DNA of 64,000 nucleotides from Mariniblastus sp. (GTDB lineage: Bacteria > Planctomycetota > Planctomycetia > Pirellulales > Pirellulaceae), in contig JAKVBG010000006.1 in assembly GCA_022447605.1 (NCBI GenBank), forward strand, positions 62,001 to 126,000. The letters are read 5' to 3'. Made by a program: the position numbers and the translations under genes. Below the pieces are notes generated by a model that saw only the letters and a program-made list of their open reading frames with translations, ran no database searches and was not told the DNA's origin. Positions 27,554 to 37,284 of the stretch are shown here, piece after piece (position 1 is the stretch's first letter; every line of letters begins with the position of its first letter).

Positions 27554-29398
27554 CTAAAGCGTATTGGTCAGTTGTTTCAGCATTCGAGCCCGCAGCAAGT
27601 TGCCATAAAACTGAACGCTTTCCTGGTCATTCGAGTAGATCTGAATCGCTTCGTCATATTCTTTACGGGCTTCATAGCAACGCCCCAGCAGGTAATTGAT
27701 CCCGTCCTCCCAGCGGTTGTCGCCCGGGGTCGCCCGCAATCGCTCCAGCCAATTGATAGCGGTACCCACGTTCCCCTCGTCCACGTGGCACTCGGCCAGG
27801 AAATAACCAGCATCCCGACGGACCAGCCGCATTTGGGCCTGAACACTCTCGATGCGTTGGCGAAATTCCATCACCGAGGCATTTTCCTGGTACAGGCCCA
27901 ACATTCTCTGCAGGCCTTTATTGGTTCCCAGGGAAGTAATCCTGTCGTCGTCGTACATCAGTGCGTAGAACAACTCGATTGCGTTGGCCTTGAGATCGCC
28001 TCTCACGGTTTCAAAGTTACCGTTGAAATACTTCGATCGCGCTGTTCGATAGAGAGTGAAATCATTGACGTACGCTTCGTTGGTAAAGTACCAGGCCAAT
28101 TTGTTCCGCAGAACATCCACCTCAACCGCCTTCTTGACCGCCTCTTCAACCGCCTGCCGGTAGGCATGCGTTTCAAACCCGATATCCCACATGGCAATCT
28201 TGAGTCCATCCGTCTTGGGCAATCGAGCTGTGACTTCGGTCGGATTGGTTGCCAACTTCAACTGGCGACCCGCCGTCAGTTTTGACTCGAGGTACTCGAA
28301 ACGCCGAGCGACAGCTTCCGGAGAAAAATAGACGAGTCCCACCAGGTCATCCAATTGATCCGGCGTCACCCAGTAGTTGGTTCCTTCCTTCAGAGATTCC
28401 TCTGCTGTCAGGTCCAATTGGGTCAACCAATCCGGATTTTCTCTCAATTCACTCAAGGTTGCAACTTTGACCGGCTGGCCGGCCGGTATCGGCAGACCAA
28501 GCTTGGTATCAAACAGGTAGTATTCACCACCAATGACAACAGCCGGGGCCCAGAGCTGCTCCACCCTCTTACCATTCTCATCCTCGCCATGCGTGGCCAG
28601 CATCACAGCGTCCAACCCGACAAGGTTCATCATCAGGATGAATGCCTTGGCACGCTCGACATAATCACCACGGCTGAACATCAATACCTGCCAGGGAAAT
28701 CGCTGGTACCCCAGGCCAGGCGTACCGGATCCGGCAGGGTCCTCCACATCCGGGTTCAGGCGCTGCGCCTCGACTTCTTCTTCCGACAAATCTGCCACGG
28801 CTGTCAATTGAACGTTGCGCACGATCCAGTCAAACAACTTGACGGCAGAAGCCAGCTGCTTAGCCTGTTCTCCGCTCAAATCGGGATGAATCCGATTCAT
28901 CATGGCGGCCATCACATCTTCTTCCTGTCCGGTCGGCTGGTAGTTTCCGGCGGCCAGGCGGTAGATTTCAAAGACTTTCAGGTTGTCCGACTCGACAATT
29001 CTCTGGGCCAGTTTTTCCATCCAGGCAATCTCCTGAATGTAATAGGCATCGGAGTTGAGATAACTCATCTCCTCACTGCGGGAAACCACCGGCAAGGAAG
29101 CGTATTGCTCCACGAGCGGCTGAGCCAGGGGATCGAGGGTCCACGGTTCGGCCGAGGCCTGCGCCGTTTCAAGCTGCGCCCAGCGGTTCAAGCTGGACGA
29201 AACTTTCTGCTGAAACTGCCCCTGGTCAAACCGTTCTTCACTGAACACCAGTTCCATCGAGCGCGAAAGATCGTCCGTCTTCAACGTAGAAAGTTGCGAA
29301 TCTAGCATGTCGAGCATTGGATCCGGAGCGGGTCGGCAACCAGCCACCAGAATCAGTCCAAGCAGAAAAGACAAGACGCAAAATATGTATTGTTTCAT
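27554..29398 (-). CDS. Lipoprotein with transglutaminase-like fold and TPR tail
   Basis: A 614-residue protein with a lipoprotein signal peptide ending in the lipobox LVAGC. Residues about 180-330 follow the layout of a transglutaminase-like domain: KLFDWIVRNVQLTA, then YVERAKAFILMMNLVGLDAV where the active cysteine region would be, then WAPAVVIGGEYYLFDTKLGL for the His/Asp region. The cysteine normally seen before the helix is absent (GDYVERAK), and the histidine is not clear, so it is probably not an active protease or transferase. The last 120 residues look like tetratricopeptide repeats (GYFLAECHVDEGNVGTAINW). Probably tethered to the outer or inner membrane facing the periplasm. Function unknown. 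Confidence 0.72.
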   Translation of the reverse strand: MKQYIFCVLSFLLGLILVAGCRPAPDPMLDMLDSQLSTLKTDDLSRSMELVFSEERFDQGQFQQKVSSSLNRWAQLETAQASAEPWTLDPLAQPLVEQYASLPVVSRSEEMSYLNSDAYYIQEIAWMEKLAQRIVESDNLKVFEIYRLAAGNYQPTGQEEDVMAAMMNRIHPDLSGEQAKQLASAVKLFDWIVRNVQLTAVADLSEEEVEAQRLNPDVEDPAGSGTPGLGYQRFPWQVLMFSRGDYVERAKAFILMMNLVGLDAVMLATHGEDENGKRVEQLWAPAVVIGGEYYLFDTKLGLPIPAGQPVKVATLSELRENPDWLTQLDLTAEESLKEGTNYWVTPDQLDDLVGLVYFSPEAVARRFEYLESKLTAGRQLKLATNPTEVTARLPKTDGLKIAMWDIGFETHAYRQAVEEAVKKAVEVDVLRNKLAWYFTNEAYVNDFTLYRTARSKYFNGNFETVRGDLKANAIELFYALMYDDDRITSLGTNKGLQRMLGLYQENASVMEFRQRIESVQAQMRLVRRDAGYFLAECHVDEGNVGTAINWLERLRATPGDNRWEDGINYLLGRCYEARKEYDEAIQIYSNDQESVQFYGNLLRARMLKQLTNTL

Positions 29399-29431
29399 TT
29401 CAGTCCAGGGTCTATTGATGATTAAATGACT

Positions 29432-30280
29432 TCAAATTCCATTCACCGTGTTATGGAGACTCACCAGTTGTTCCAACAACGGGCGAACCTCGTCCAGGGG
29501 TACCATGTTCGGACCGTCACTGGGTGATTTTTCAGGTTCGGGGTGGGTCTCCAAAAATACGGCGTCACAGCCGACCGCGACAGCCGCCCGAGCCAGGGGA
29601 GCAACCATCTCGCGGTTCCCGCCAGTCGTGCCACCGGCCGCACTCGGCCGTTGTACTGAGTGGGTTGCGTCAAAAACAACCGGCACCCCCAATTGTCGCA
29701 TCTCGGGCAAGGCGCGCATATCGTTGATCAGGTTACCATAACCAAAAAAAGTGCCTCGCTCGGTCAGCAGGACCTGCCGACAACCGGCTCCCACCAACTT
29801 ATGGACCACGTGTCGCATGTCGGCGGGGGCCATGAACTGACCTTTCTTCACATTGACAGGTCGACCGGTCGCGGCAGCCGCGACCAACAGGTCGGTTTGA
29901 CGGGCTAAAAATGCCGGGATTTGGAGCAGGTCACAGACTTCCGCGACCGGCGCCGCCTGGTCTGGCAGATGGATGTCGGTCGTTACCGGAATCCCCAATT
30001 CCCGTTTCAGGGACGCCAACACCGACAAACCGGACTCCAAGCCTACCCCTCGATACGAATCCAGGCTGGTTCGGTTCGCCTTGTCGAAGGAAGCCTTGAA
30101 AATAAATCGCAAATTAAGCGATTGGCAGGTCGATTTCAGGTGCTGGGCGATCTGTCCGGCCAAGGCCTGGTTTTCCAGCACACACGGACCGGCGATGACC
30201 GTTAACGGCTGGCCCTGGCCGCACTCTAATTCACCTATTCGAACCGGATTTTCAACCACGTTTTCACCCTTGCTGGACAT
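29432..30280 (-). CDS. kdsA: 3-deoxy-D-manno-octulosonate 8-phosphate synthase
   Basis: KdsA condenses phosphoenolpyruvate with arabinose 5-phosphate to Kdo 8-phosphate, the first committed step to the Kdo of lipopolysaccharide. The 282-residue length (start ATG 30280, GGGCGAGG upstream) fits. Visible motifs: [76 protein letters not shown] and the C-terminal [20 protein letters not shown]. An in-frame upstream ATG-like extension to 30349 is low-complexity and unlikely. The gene implies an outer membrane with Kdo-type lipopolysaccharide, in keeping with the Omp85 genes about 5.5 kb to the right. Confidence 0.95.
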   Translation of the reverse strand: MSSKGENVVENPVRIGELECGQGQPLTVIAGPCVLENQALAGQIAQHLKSTCQSLNLRFIFKASFDKANRTSLDSYRGVGLESGLSVLASLKRELGIPVTTDIHLPDQAAPVAEVCDLLQIPAFLARQTDLLVAAAATGRPVNVKKGQFMAPADMRHVVHKLVGAGCRQVLLTERGTFFGYGNLINDMRALPEMRQLGVPVVFDATHSVQRPSAAGGTTGGNREMVAPLARAAVAVGCDAVFLETHPEPEKSPSDGPNMVPLDEVRPLLEQLVSLHNTVNGI

Positions 30281-30369
30281 CCTCGCCCTTCCCCCTCCAT
30301 TATCCCGTTTGAGCCGATTTCTGCGAGTGGGGTCAGCCCCACCCAGCAAGAACCGACCGCCAACCGATT

Positions 30370-31356
30370 TTAGCGGCCCGATTCGGGGATTTCCCCGTTT
30401 TCATCTCCCGGCCGGTTCATTTCCTCCTTCTGCTTCTCGATCCAGCCCGGCGGGACCATGACCCTCAATCGGTCGGGGACCACTTCAATGGTGAGCGGCA
30501 ATTTCCCCCCGGGATCCCCGTCCACCTCGTAATGAACCGGTCCCTCCGAGCGGATCGTCATCGACTTGAAGCGGGCAAAGCGGGCCGAACGTATCCGGTT
30601 TTGCATCCCCAGCAGCGAGCAGAAAAAATAGTAGATCGTCGACAGAAAGCCACCCGAGCGGAACGTGCAGAGGTCAAGCTGACCATCAAACGGGTTGGCC
30701 TGCTTGGCAAACGACAGGTTCATCGCATAGCGGGGAATATTCTGAATGAAGGCCCAGCGTACCGCCTCCCATCGCTCGCCGTTGTCGAGCGTAATCTCCA
30801 GGGCCGGGTAGCGGTACTTGCCCAGTGCCCGGAAGATCGGGGCCAGATAGGTAAAATAGCTGATATGGCCTTTCCTTGATTTGTGTAATCGCCGAACCAC
30901 CTCCGCATCAAAACCGCAACTGGTCACGACCAGGAAAAAATGACCGTTGGCCAAACCGGCGTCCAGATGAACGATCTGCCCCTCCTGGAGGGTGGCGGCA
31001 ATCTGCTCGATATCGCGCCCCAGCGTCAGGTACTTGGCCAACAGGTTGGCCGTACCGAGTGGGAAAATCACCAGCGGAACCGTGGCGGGCAGACGATTGG
31101 CCAGCAGGGCAGCCGTTCCATCCCCCCCGGCCGCCACAACTGCCCGTAAGGCCCCCTCTGCCAACCAACGGCTAGCAGTCTCACAAACCTGATCGATTTC
31201 ACCCAGTTGTTCGACCTGGAAATCTTTCGCTTCCAATCGCTCCACCAACTGGTCAATCAACGGTTGGCGATCATACGCGCCGGAATGTGGGTTGGCCGAG
31301 ATGATCACCCGTCGGGCATTGGGATCTGCCGTTTCAACTTTGATTTCGTGGCTCAA
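30370..31356 (-). CDS. Diacylglycerol kinase-family (YegS-like) lipid kinase
   Basis: A 328-residue protein with the DAG-kinase catalytic fold. [15 protein letters not shown] is the N-terminal nucleotide-binding start, [17 protein letters not shown] has the GGDGT motif, and [16 protein letters not shown] and the beta-sandwich half with [21 protein letters not shown] follow. Members phosphorylate lipids such as diacylglycerol, phosphatidylglycerol or sphingoid bases at the membrane; the substrate here is unknown. The last 30 residues are charged and Glu-rich. It ends about 90 bases upstream of the kdsA start on the same strand, so a common transcript for envelope lipid functions is possible. 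Confidence 0.9.
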   Translation of the reverse strand: MSHEIKVETADPNARRVIISANPHSGAYDRQPLIDQLVERLEAKDFQVEQLGEIDQVCETASRWLAEGALRAVVAAGGDGTAALLANRLPATVPLVIFPLGTANLLAKYLTLGRDIEQIAATLQEGQIVHLDAGLANGHFFLVVTSCGFDAEVVRRLHKSRKGHISYFTYLAPIFRALGKYRYPALEITLDNGERWEAVRWAFIQNIPRYAMNLSFAKQANPFDGQLDLCTFRSGGFLSTIYYFFCSLLGMQNRIRSARFARFKSMTIRSEGPVHYEVDGDPGGKLPLTIEVVPDRLRVMVPPGWIEKQKEEMNRPGDENGEIPESGR

Positions 31357-31467
31357 TGTTCAAATCTGCCAAGGGATCAGAAGTCATGTTGCGAATTGCA
31401 ACAGTCCGTTCATCCCGTGCATTCGCCCGGCAACGGGAAAACCATAACAAAAAAAATTTTCCGGTTA

Positions 31468-31482
31468 TGGCACGAACCTTGC
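31468..31482 (+). promoter_or_regulatory. Sigma-54-type promoter motif
   Basis: TGGCAC, five bases, TTGC: a full match to the -24/-12 core (GG-N10-GC). It points to the right, toward the non-coding repeat region and the 3' end of the antisense-oriented amidase gene, so no coding target is evident. A match of ten fixed bases could occur by chance about once in several windows of this size. Confidence 0.4.
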
Positions 31483-31618
31483 CTTAGTGTACCCGCGTTA
31501 CTCGCCGCTGAGCAGCCCTCAACGGCTTGTAACCGAGGTCCGTCATACTGGTTTTTTCGCAACGTGGTTGCCTTGCCCCTGATCACATTGCCGCCAACAG
31601 GTGTTTGGCTCCAGTCGC

Positions 31619-31709
31619 TGTCGGACCACTTCCTTATTTTTTTAACCCATGATTGCAAGTTTTCCGGGCAATGGGCCACAGGCCCCCGTCGGTGTCGGAC
31701 CACTTCCTT
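31619..31709. repeat. 17-bp direct repeat pair
   Basis: TGTCGGACCACTTCCTT occurs exactly at 31619-31635 and 31693-31709, 74 bases apart start to start, in non-coding DNA. No coding function explains the conservation of both copies. Confidence 0.75.
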
Positions 31710-31805
31710 CCATTTCACGATGCACAACAGCTTGACCGGGTCAGGCGGCTCGGTCAACAGGTTTTTGGCGGACCTGTTTTGATCCCGGTCCCCCATTCGG
31801 GCCTG

Positions 31806-32633
31806 CTATTCCACAATTTTCCTGTACGTATCGGGCCGTCGATCCTCGAAGCGGTGCACTTCATGTTCTCCCGGGATGTTGACCAGGTGTTTCTGCCGCG
31901 CGAATTCAGGGTCGACTTCCCCGTACAGGATCTCTTCGCGACGATGGTTGGCGAAGGCCAGCACAGCCCCCCGCGGATCGCAGATCTTGCTCTTGCCGAT
32001 AAAGTCAAATCCGCGTTCGTTTCCTACCCGGTTGACCGACATGAAATAGACATGGTTCTCCAGGGCCCGGGCATCTGGGATCACGTCCGCCGTCAGTCCC
32101 GACGTCGGAGGCCAGTTCGTCGGCAGGCAGATCAGGTCCGCCCCCTCCAGCGAGAGGACGCGGGCCGCCTCGGGAAAGGAACTGTCATAACAGATGTTCA
32201 TGCCCAGGCGACCGAGCCGGGTCGAGATCACTTCAAACGGCCCCGCACCGGGAGTTGTAAAACGATCGATCCCGAGCTTAGGCAGATGGACCTTGCGGTA
32301 CGTGCCCAGCACCCCCTGGCCATCGACCAGTGCCAGCGAGTTGAAAAGCTGATCGCCCTCCCGCTCCAGAAAACCGACGATAACCATCGTGTCGAGTTGC
32401 CGGCAAGCGGCGGCCAGCCTGATCAGCGAAGGACCCTCTGCCGCCTCGGCATACGGCCAGGCCTCTTCCAATGAACCAAAGCAGTAGCCGGTCAACGTAC
32501 ACTCGGGAAATACCGTCAGGGACGCCCCCTGCTCGACGGTCGTTTGCAGGAACTGGATCACGCGATCCAGGTTCGCTTCTACCTGGCCCAGCTGGATATC
32601 CATCTGCACACCGGCCACCTTGAATTTTTCCAT
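31806..32633 (-). CDS. Carbon-nitrogen hydrolase (nitrilase superfamily)
   Basis: A 275-residue amidase of the nitrilase superfamily. The catalytic triad is visible: Glu44 in VFPECTLTGY, Lys114 in TYRKVHLPKLG, and Cys148 in MNICYDSSFPEAARVL. Such enzymes hydrolyse omega-amides, N-carbamoyl amines or related C-N bonds in the cytoplasm; the exact substrate cannot be told, and the YDSSFPE context is typical of predicted carbon-nitrogen hydrolases rather than of true nitrilases. The ATG at 32633 is preferred, with CAGGA upstream, over a TTG two codons earlier. It lies 17 bases downstream of the multiheme cytochrome gene and may be co-transcribed with it. Confidence 0.9.
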   Translation of the reverse strand: MEKFKVAGVQMDIQLGQVEANLDRVIQFLQTTVEQGASLTVFPECTLTGYCFGSLEEAWPYAEAAEGPSLIRLAAACRQLDTMVIVGFLEREGDQLFNSLALVDGQGVLGTYRKVHLPKLGIDRFTTPGAGPFEVISTRLGRLGMNICYDSSFPEAARVLSLEGADLICLPTNWPPTSGLTADVIPDARALENHVYFMSVNRVGNERGFDFIGKSKICDPRGAVLAFANHRREEILYGEVDPEFARQKHLVNIPGEHEVHRFEDRRPDTYRKIVE

Positions 32634-32650
32634 GATCAATCCTGCCTGTT

Positions 32651-35167
32651 CTACTTTTCATCCGGTTGGGCCGGTACCGATTCGAGTTCGACCGACAGCT
32701 CCTTGGCCAAGTTCCGGTAGCCGGGGTTCTGGTCATCGATCTTCAACAGTTGATTGACAAATTTAACGGCCTGGGGATAGTCCCCGGTCTGGCGGTAATA
32801 CGTCGACAACGCCAACAGGTATTGCGGGATGTCGGGGGCCTGTTCGTGGGCCGCCAGCAGGTACTCTTCAGTCTTATCCAACTCGTTCTGCAGATAACAG
32901 GACATGGCAAAACGGTAGAGCAGGGCGTGGGTATTGGGCAAATCGCGACTGCGGCGGACATCCGTGGCCAACAGTTCGTGCTCCTGTTTCCGAAGTTCGA
33001 CTGCTTCCTGCAGCAGCTTCTGGATCTGTTCGGTAATCTGTTTCAGCTGCGCTACCGAAACCTGGTTCCCCGAAGACCTCATCTCCCGATCCATCTGCCG
33101 CGCGTTGGATTCCAGCAGGGCGGCCAGGTTGGTCCTCGGTCCGGCAAAATGCGGATCCAGGCGAATGGCCGCGCGGTACGCGTCGATCGCCTGCTGGCTC
33201 TGATTCATCAACTCGTACAGGCTTCCCAGCATCAAGTGATTGCGGGGCCGGTCATTCTCCAGCAAGAGCGATTCCTTGTACTCTTGCAGCGCTTTTTCAA
33301 ACGACCTGCGCTGATCCGCATCGGACCAGCGGTTTCGCAACTCGGCCGGGATACCGGCGGCAACGGCCGCGGCGCTGATCCGCACGCGCCGAAACGGGTG
33401 GTCGGTCAACTGGTTGACGATTTCCACCAGTGGCTCAAGTTGTTTTTGCAGCTCGGTCGCCGATGTCGCGCGTTCCAGGATCCGCGCAATGGCCGTGTCG
33501 ATCCTGGGCAGCGCCGCGCTGACCACCTTGGCATCACTTTCCCGAGTTGCCTCGATCGCCGTTTCCAGCGACTGCTGGCTCGTGTCCTGGCCCAGCGCCT
33601 GCAGGGCCGTCGCCCGAAAGATGGCCGGGGCCGTCGCGTCCAGGGCCAGCTCCATCATCAGGGCCGGGCCCTCTTCAGCCGACGTCTTGGCCTGGGCCAA
33701 CTGTTCGTAATACCGGGTCTTGACCGGCGCGCCGGTCGCCCCCCCATACCACTGGTTCACCGCATCCAGCATCTGCTGGTCAACACGCTTCAACTCGGCA
33801 CCCACGGCGGGGTTGCCAAGCTCTGCCTGGATCAACCAGTCCAGGTACTGTTTGAGACCTTCCTGGTCGGCCGGGTCGAGTTTCGATTTGTCAATATGAC
33901 AGGCCGTGCACGCATTCGGGGTCCCATACTTCACACTCATATCGGGACGGGGCACCCGCAAACTGTGATCGCGGCGCGGATCGACATCCATGTAGGTCGT
34001 CGATGGCATGTGGCACTCGACGCAACTGGCACCAGGGGTTCCCATTTCGTGGTGATGGTGATTGACTGAATCGTATTTGCCCGCTGGGTGCTGGTGACAG
34101 GACGTGCACAACCGGTTGTCGTCATATTTCAACTTGGCCGAATGCGGGTCGTGACAATCGGTGCAACGGATCCCCTGGTGATACATTTTGCTTTGAATGA
34201 AGGAACCATAGACATAGTCCTCGTCCCGAATTTGACCATCATCCTGGTAGATCTGGTCGGCCAGCACCTGACAGGCAAAAAAGTCGTCAAAGCGTTCACC
34301 CGGCCGGAAACCATTGCACAGCCCGGTCCGTCTCGAATGGCAGGGCGCACACGCCTCGACCTGTGGTACGTTACTGGCCGTCTTCAACTTGGCCAGTCCG
34401 TAACCATGCTGCTTGTCCCAGAACAAGCCTTTATTCTGCGCCAGCTCCACATGCAGACTGCCCGGGCCGTGACACGCCTCACAACTGACGTCAATCTCTG
34501 AAAACGTGGTATGGAAATGCCCCGTCCTGGCATCATAATTCCGTTCCAGGTTGGTGCTGTGGCACTCGGCACACGACGTGTTCCAACGCTGCGTGATCCC
34601 GGTCCAGTGCAACGGGTCGGTCGACTCGATCTTCTCGTCCACATCGGGAGGTGTCAGGTAGAACCATCGCTTCCGCTCGGTGTCCCAGGAAAGCCTGAGG
34701 ACCTGGAGCTGGCCCACCTCATCCTCTTTAGCATCCGGGTCGCGGCGCAATTCCACCATGTACTGCTGCAACGGCTCCACCCCGAACACGTACTTGACCT
34801 CGAAGTCCTGCATGTCACCATCGGGGCCTTCGGTATTGACCATGAACTTATCCCCCTGGCGGAAGACCGTCGAGGTCACGCCGTAGTGGGGGATCTTCGT
34901 CCCATCAAACTTTGCCAGTACCGTCTCTTCACTGGCCACGTCCATCGCCAGGTCGTGGTGGGAACCATGAAACAGGTCCGCCTCGGCCTGGTGGCACTCG
35001 ATACAGGACTCCCGCCCCACGTAGGTCGCCCGAACCTCGTCACCCAGCGTATGGTTGTAATCGACGTACAGGTAACCACCGACCACGGCTGCCAGAACGA
35101 TGATCGCGGCCAAAACTGGACGCCAAACAGGGCGTTTCGGTCGGGAGTTGTCTTTACCGTTATCCAT
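32651..35167 (-). CDS. Eight-heme cytochrome c with HEAT and TPR repeats
   Basis: An 838-residue exported protein. A single N-terminal hydrophobic segment (about 16-33) anchors or exports it. Eight CxxCH heme sites follow: CIECH, CAECH, CEACH, CAPCH, CTDCH, CTSCH, CVECH and CTACH, all within about the first 420 residues, in the manner of cytochrome c554-like proteins. Residues about 470-600 look like HEAT repeats and 610-830 like tetratricopeptide repeats (LMLGSLYELMNQSQQAIDAY, FAMSCYLQNELDKTEEYLLA). An electron-transfer role in the periplasm is safe; its partner is not known. Fusion of this heme block to repeat scaffolds is a planctomycete-type architecture. Confidence 0.9.
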   Translation of the reverse strand: MDNGKDNSRPKRPVWRPVLAAIIVLAAVVGGYLYVDYNHTLGDEVRATYVGRESCIECHQAEADLFHGSHHDLAMDVASEETVLAKFDGTKIPHYGVTSTVFRQGDKFMVNTEGPDGDMQDFEVKYVFGVEPLQQYMVELRRDPDAKEDEVGQLQVLRLSWDTERKRWFYLTPPDVDEKIESTDPLHWTGITQRWNTSCAECHSTNLERNYDARTGHFHTTFSEIDVSCEACHGPGSLHVELAQNKGLFWDKQHGYGLAKLKTASNVPQVEACAPCHSRRTGLCNGFRPGERFDDFFACQVLADQIYQDDGQIRDEDYVYGSFIQSKMYHQGIRCTDCHDPHSAKLKYDDNRLCTSCHQHPAGKYDSVNHHHHEMGTPGASCVECHMPSTTYMDVDPRRDHSLRVPRPDMSVKYGTPNACTACHIDKSKLDPADQEGLKQYLDWLIQAELGNPAVGAELKRVDQQMLDAVNQWYGGATGAPVKTRYYEQLAQAKTSAEEGPALMMELALDATAPAIFRATALQALGQDTSQQSLETAIEATRESDAKVVSAALPRIDTAIARILERATSATELQKQLEPLVEIVNQLTDHPFRRVRISAAAVAAGIPAELRNRWSDADQRRSFEKALQEYKESLLLENDRPRNHLMLGSLYELMNQSQQAIDAYRAAIRLDPHFAGPRTNLAALLESNARQMDREMRSSGNQVSVAQLKQITEQIQKLLQEAVELRKQEHELLATDVRRSRDLPNTHALLYRFAMSCYLQNELDKTEEYLLAAHEQAPDIPQYLLALSTYYRQTGDYPQAVKFVNQLLKIDDQNPGYRNLAKELSVELESVPAQPDEK

Positions 35168-35787
35168 TTTCTATTCAATCAAAACGCGTTTCCTTCATGG
35201 TACTTGCAATGCCAAATATTCTCTACCGTCTACGGCCGAGGGCATTCTCAATCCTACGATATTCAATTGATCGGACGCAAAGCTTACCTCGTTGACATAT
35301 CTTCCGGCGACGAAAATCTTCACGTCGACCCGGGACACATGGCCAAGACCAACGTGAACCGGACCAGCGGTGCGGACAGCTCAACGTCCCTGTCCGAAAT
35401 CCGTAGTGCAACCAGCCGATCGGACAAGAACAGGTAACAGGCGCCCAGGCTCACTGGTCACATGGTGGCCAGCCCCTGCGCTGGACAACCGTACCGGATC
35501 GGCGCTCGTCGCTTCTACGTGGCCGGGCAGGGTAAAATCGATAGCCCGACAAGAAACGAGGCCGTTCCCGCCTGCTATCAGGAAACGGCCCGAATTAAAA
35601 AGATAAGTAAGATTTGGCAAACTAAACCGGAGCCAAGCCGTATCACCGGGGTGGGCAGCGCACCTTTCTGCAGGAAACAGGCCAGGGTAAACCGACACCA
35701 TCTTGCTAGCACAAAATCCGCCTTGCTGCGCCATGTTCGATCTAGTAATTACGCAGCCACGAAAACAGTTACATTTCAGGTCAACGG
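35168..35787. other. Divergent non-coding region
   Basis: These 620 bases separate the multiheme cytochrome gene (-) from the POTRA gene (+). I found no gene, terminator or clear promoter motif in them. The part at 35590-35640 is AT-rich and could hold the promoter of the plus-strand operon. Confidence 0.5.
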
Positions 35788-37242
35788 ATGGACCCTGCTT
35801 TGGAACCAACAGATAAATCCACGCGATACGGAATTCGCATGGGACTTAGGCAATCGACCTTCAAGATCGCTGTCACCATCACCCTGGTGATCGCCGCCCA
35901 GCTGGTAAGTTCCCAGACAGGTTGGTCGTATCAATTGACGGAAAATTCTTCGTCTTCCTCGGTAACCAGCCTGAGCCAAACCTCCGGACCAAAAGTGGCC
36001 GAAGTCGTCGTCACCGGCAACAAGGAACTGCCGATGTACGCGTTAAACCGCAACATTTCGACCCGAGCCGGACGGTTTTTCGACGCCGACCTCCTCCAAC
36101 ATGATGTCGATCGACTCTGGCGAATGCCGGAAGTCAAACGGGTCAACGGGCCTTATGTCAAGGAAACACCAGACGGCCTGGTCATCACCATCGATATTGT
36201 CGAACGCCAGTTGATCCGTTCCATCCAGATCATAGGAAACCGCGGCCTTTCGGACCGCGAGTTGCGCAAGAAAACGAATTTGACCGAGGGGGCGCCCCTT
36301 GATCTCAATGCCGTTCGCATGGCCAAGACGCGAATCGAAGACCATTACCAACAAAAAGGTTATCCCCGCACTCAGGTCGAGGTGATGCAGGACGAGAATA
36401 TCGAGTTGGGGGACGTCGTATTCCTGATACACGAAGATCAACAACAGAAGATATGGGACGTCAAATTCGAAGGTAACTCCTTTGCATCCGATGCTCGGCT
36501 GAAAACCATGATCCAATCCAAACCGGGAATCCTGAAAGTCGTGGGTGGACTGGCCAAGCGAAACGAGATCGACCAAGACGTTGTTCGCCTGGCCAATTAC
36601 TACAAGAGTTTCGGATATTTTAATTGCCGAATAGGACGGGAGTTGGAGGAGAGCAATGATGGCCGTTGGATGACCGTCCGTTTCATCATTGATGAAGGCC
36701 CCCGTTACAAGATACGCAATGTCTCATTCCTGGGCCAAAACGCCTACTCCCATGAACAACTCTCAAAGCTGGTCGATTTAAAACCGGATGACAAAGCGAT
36801 GCCGGAATTCAACGCCTCGAAGATGAACGAGGATGTGGTTTCCCTGCGCGAGTTATACGGCTCGGAAGGTTTTGTTTTTGCCAATGTCGAAGCCGAACCA
36901 CGGTTCCTGGAAGAACCCGGAATGCTGGACCTCGTCTATAAGATTGAAGAAGGTGAGCGTTACCGGGTTGGCCAAATCAACGTACATATCGAGGGCGGTG
37001 GTTACACCAAAAGGGAAGTCGTGATCAATCGTCTCTCGCTGAAACCGGGCGACTGGATCGACTCCAACAAAATCACCGCCTGTGAACGCCGGCTCGGTGC
37101 CGCACAGATCTTTGCTGGCCGGCAGGATCCGGGGGGTGCCGCAGCCCCAAAAATCGTGGTCCGAACACCAGAACTCAAACAACTCGAAGAGGGGCAACGG
37201 ACCGCTGGGGCCGTTTCCAATTCCGGCAACCGGATTCGTTAA
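35788..37242 (+). CDS. POTRA-only Omp85/BamA N-terminal protein
   Basis: A 484-residue protein with a signal segment (FKIAVTITLVIAAQLVSS, residues about 25-42) and five POTRA repeats but no beta-barrel. The repeats run about 69-140, 141-219, 220-305, 306-390 and 391-464, each with the typical strand start (VAEVVVTGNKEL, IRSIQIIGNRGLSD, IWDVKFEGNSFASD, IRNVSFLGQNAYSH, VGQINVHIEGGGYTKR). POTRA domains catch outer-membrane proteins in the periplasm. In ordinary BamA the barrel follows in the same chain; here it is encoded separately 370 bases downstream. The frame starts at 35788; an ATG at 35839 just before the signal helix is an equally good start. Confidence 0.88.
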   Translation: MDPALEPTDKSTRYGIRMGLRQSTFKIAVTITLVIAAQLVSSQTGWSYQLTENSSSSSVTSLSQTSGPKVAEVVVTGNKELPMYALNRNISTRAGRFFDADLLQHDVDRLWRMPEVKRVNGPYVKETPDGLVITIDIVERQLIRSIQIIGNRGLSDRELRKKTNLTEGAPLDLNAVRMAKTRIEDHYQQKGYPRTQVEVMQDENIELGDVVFLIHEDQQQKIWDVKFEGNSFASDARLKTMIQSKPGILKVVGGLAKRNEIDQDVVRLANYYKSFGYFNCRIGRELEESNDGRWMTVRFIIDEGPRYKIRNVSFLGQNAYSHEQLSKLVDLKPDDKAMPEFNASKMNEDVVSLRELYGSEGFVFANVEAEPRFLEEPGMLDLVYKIEEGERYRVGQINVHIEGGGYTKREVVINRLSLKPGDWIDSNKITACERRLGAAQIFAGRQDPGGAAAPKIVVRTPELKQLEEGQRTAGAVSNSGNRIR

Positions 37243-37284
37243 CCAATCCTAAGACAACCACATTACCTGAGATGGGTCAAAACC

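Larger units (their letters stand above)
31357..31805. other. Non-coding region with 17-bp direct repeats
   Basis: These 449 bases between two minus-strand genes carry no supported gene. They hold a sigma-54-like promoter motif on the plus strand at 31468-31482 and two copies of TGTCGGACCACTTCCTT at 31619-31635 and 31693-31709. A run of T residues follows the first copy. Confidence 0.6.

Noticed and set aside
32666-34069. Plus-strand open frame opposite the multiheme cytochrome
   Set aside because: Antisense shadow; eight heme motifs on the minus strand settle the coding strand.
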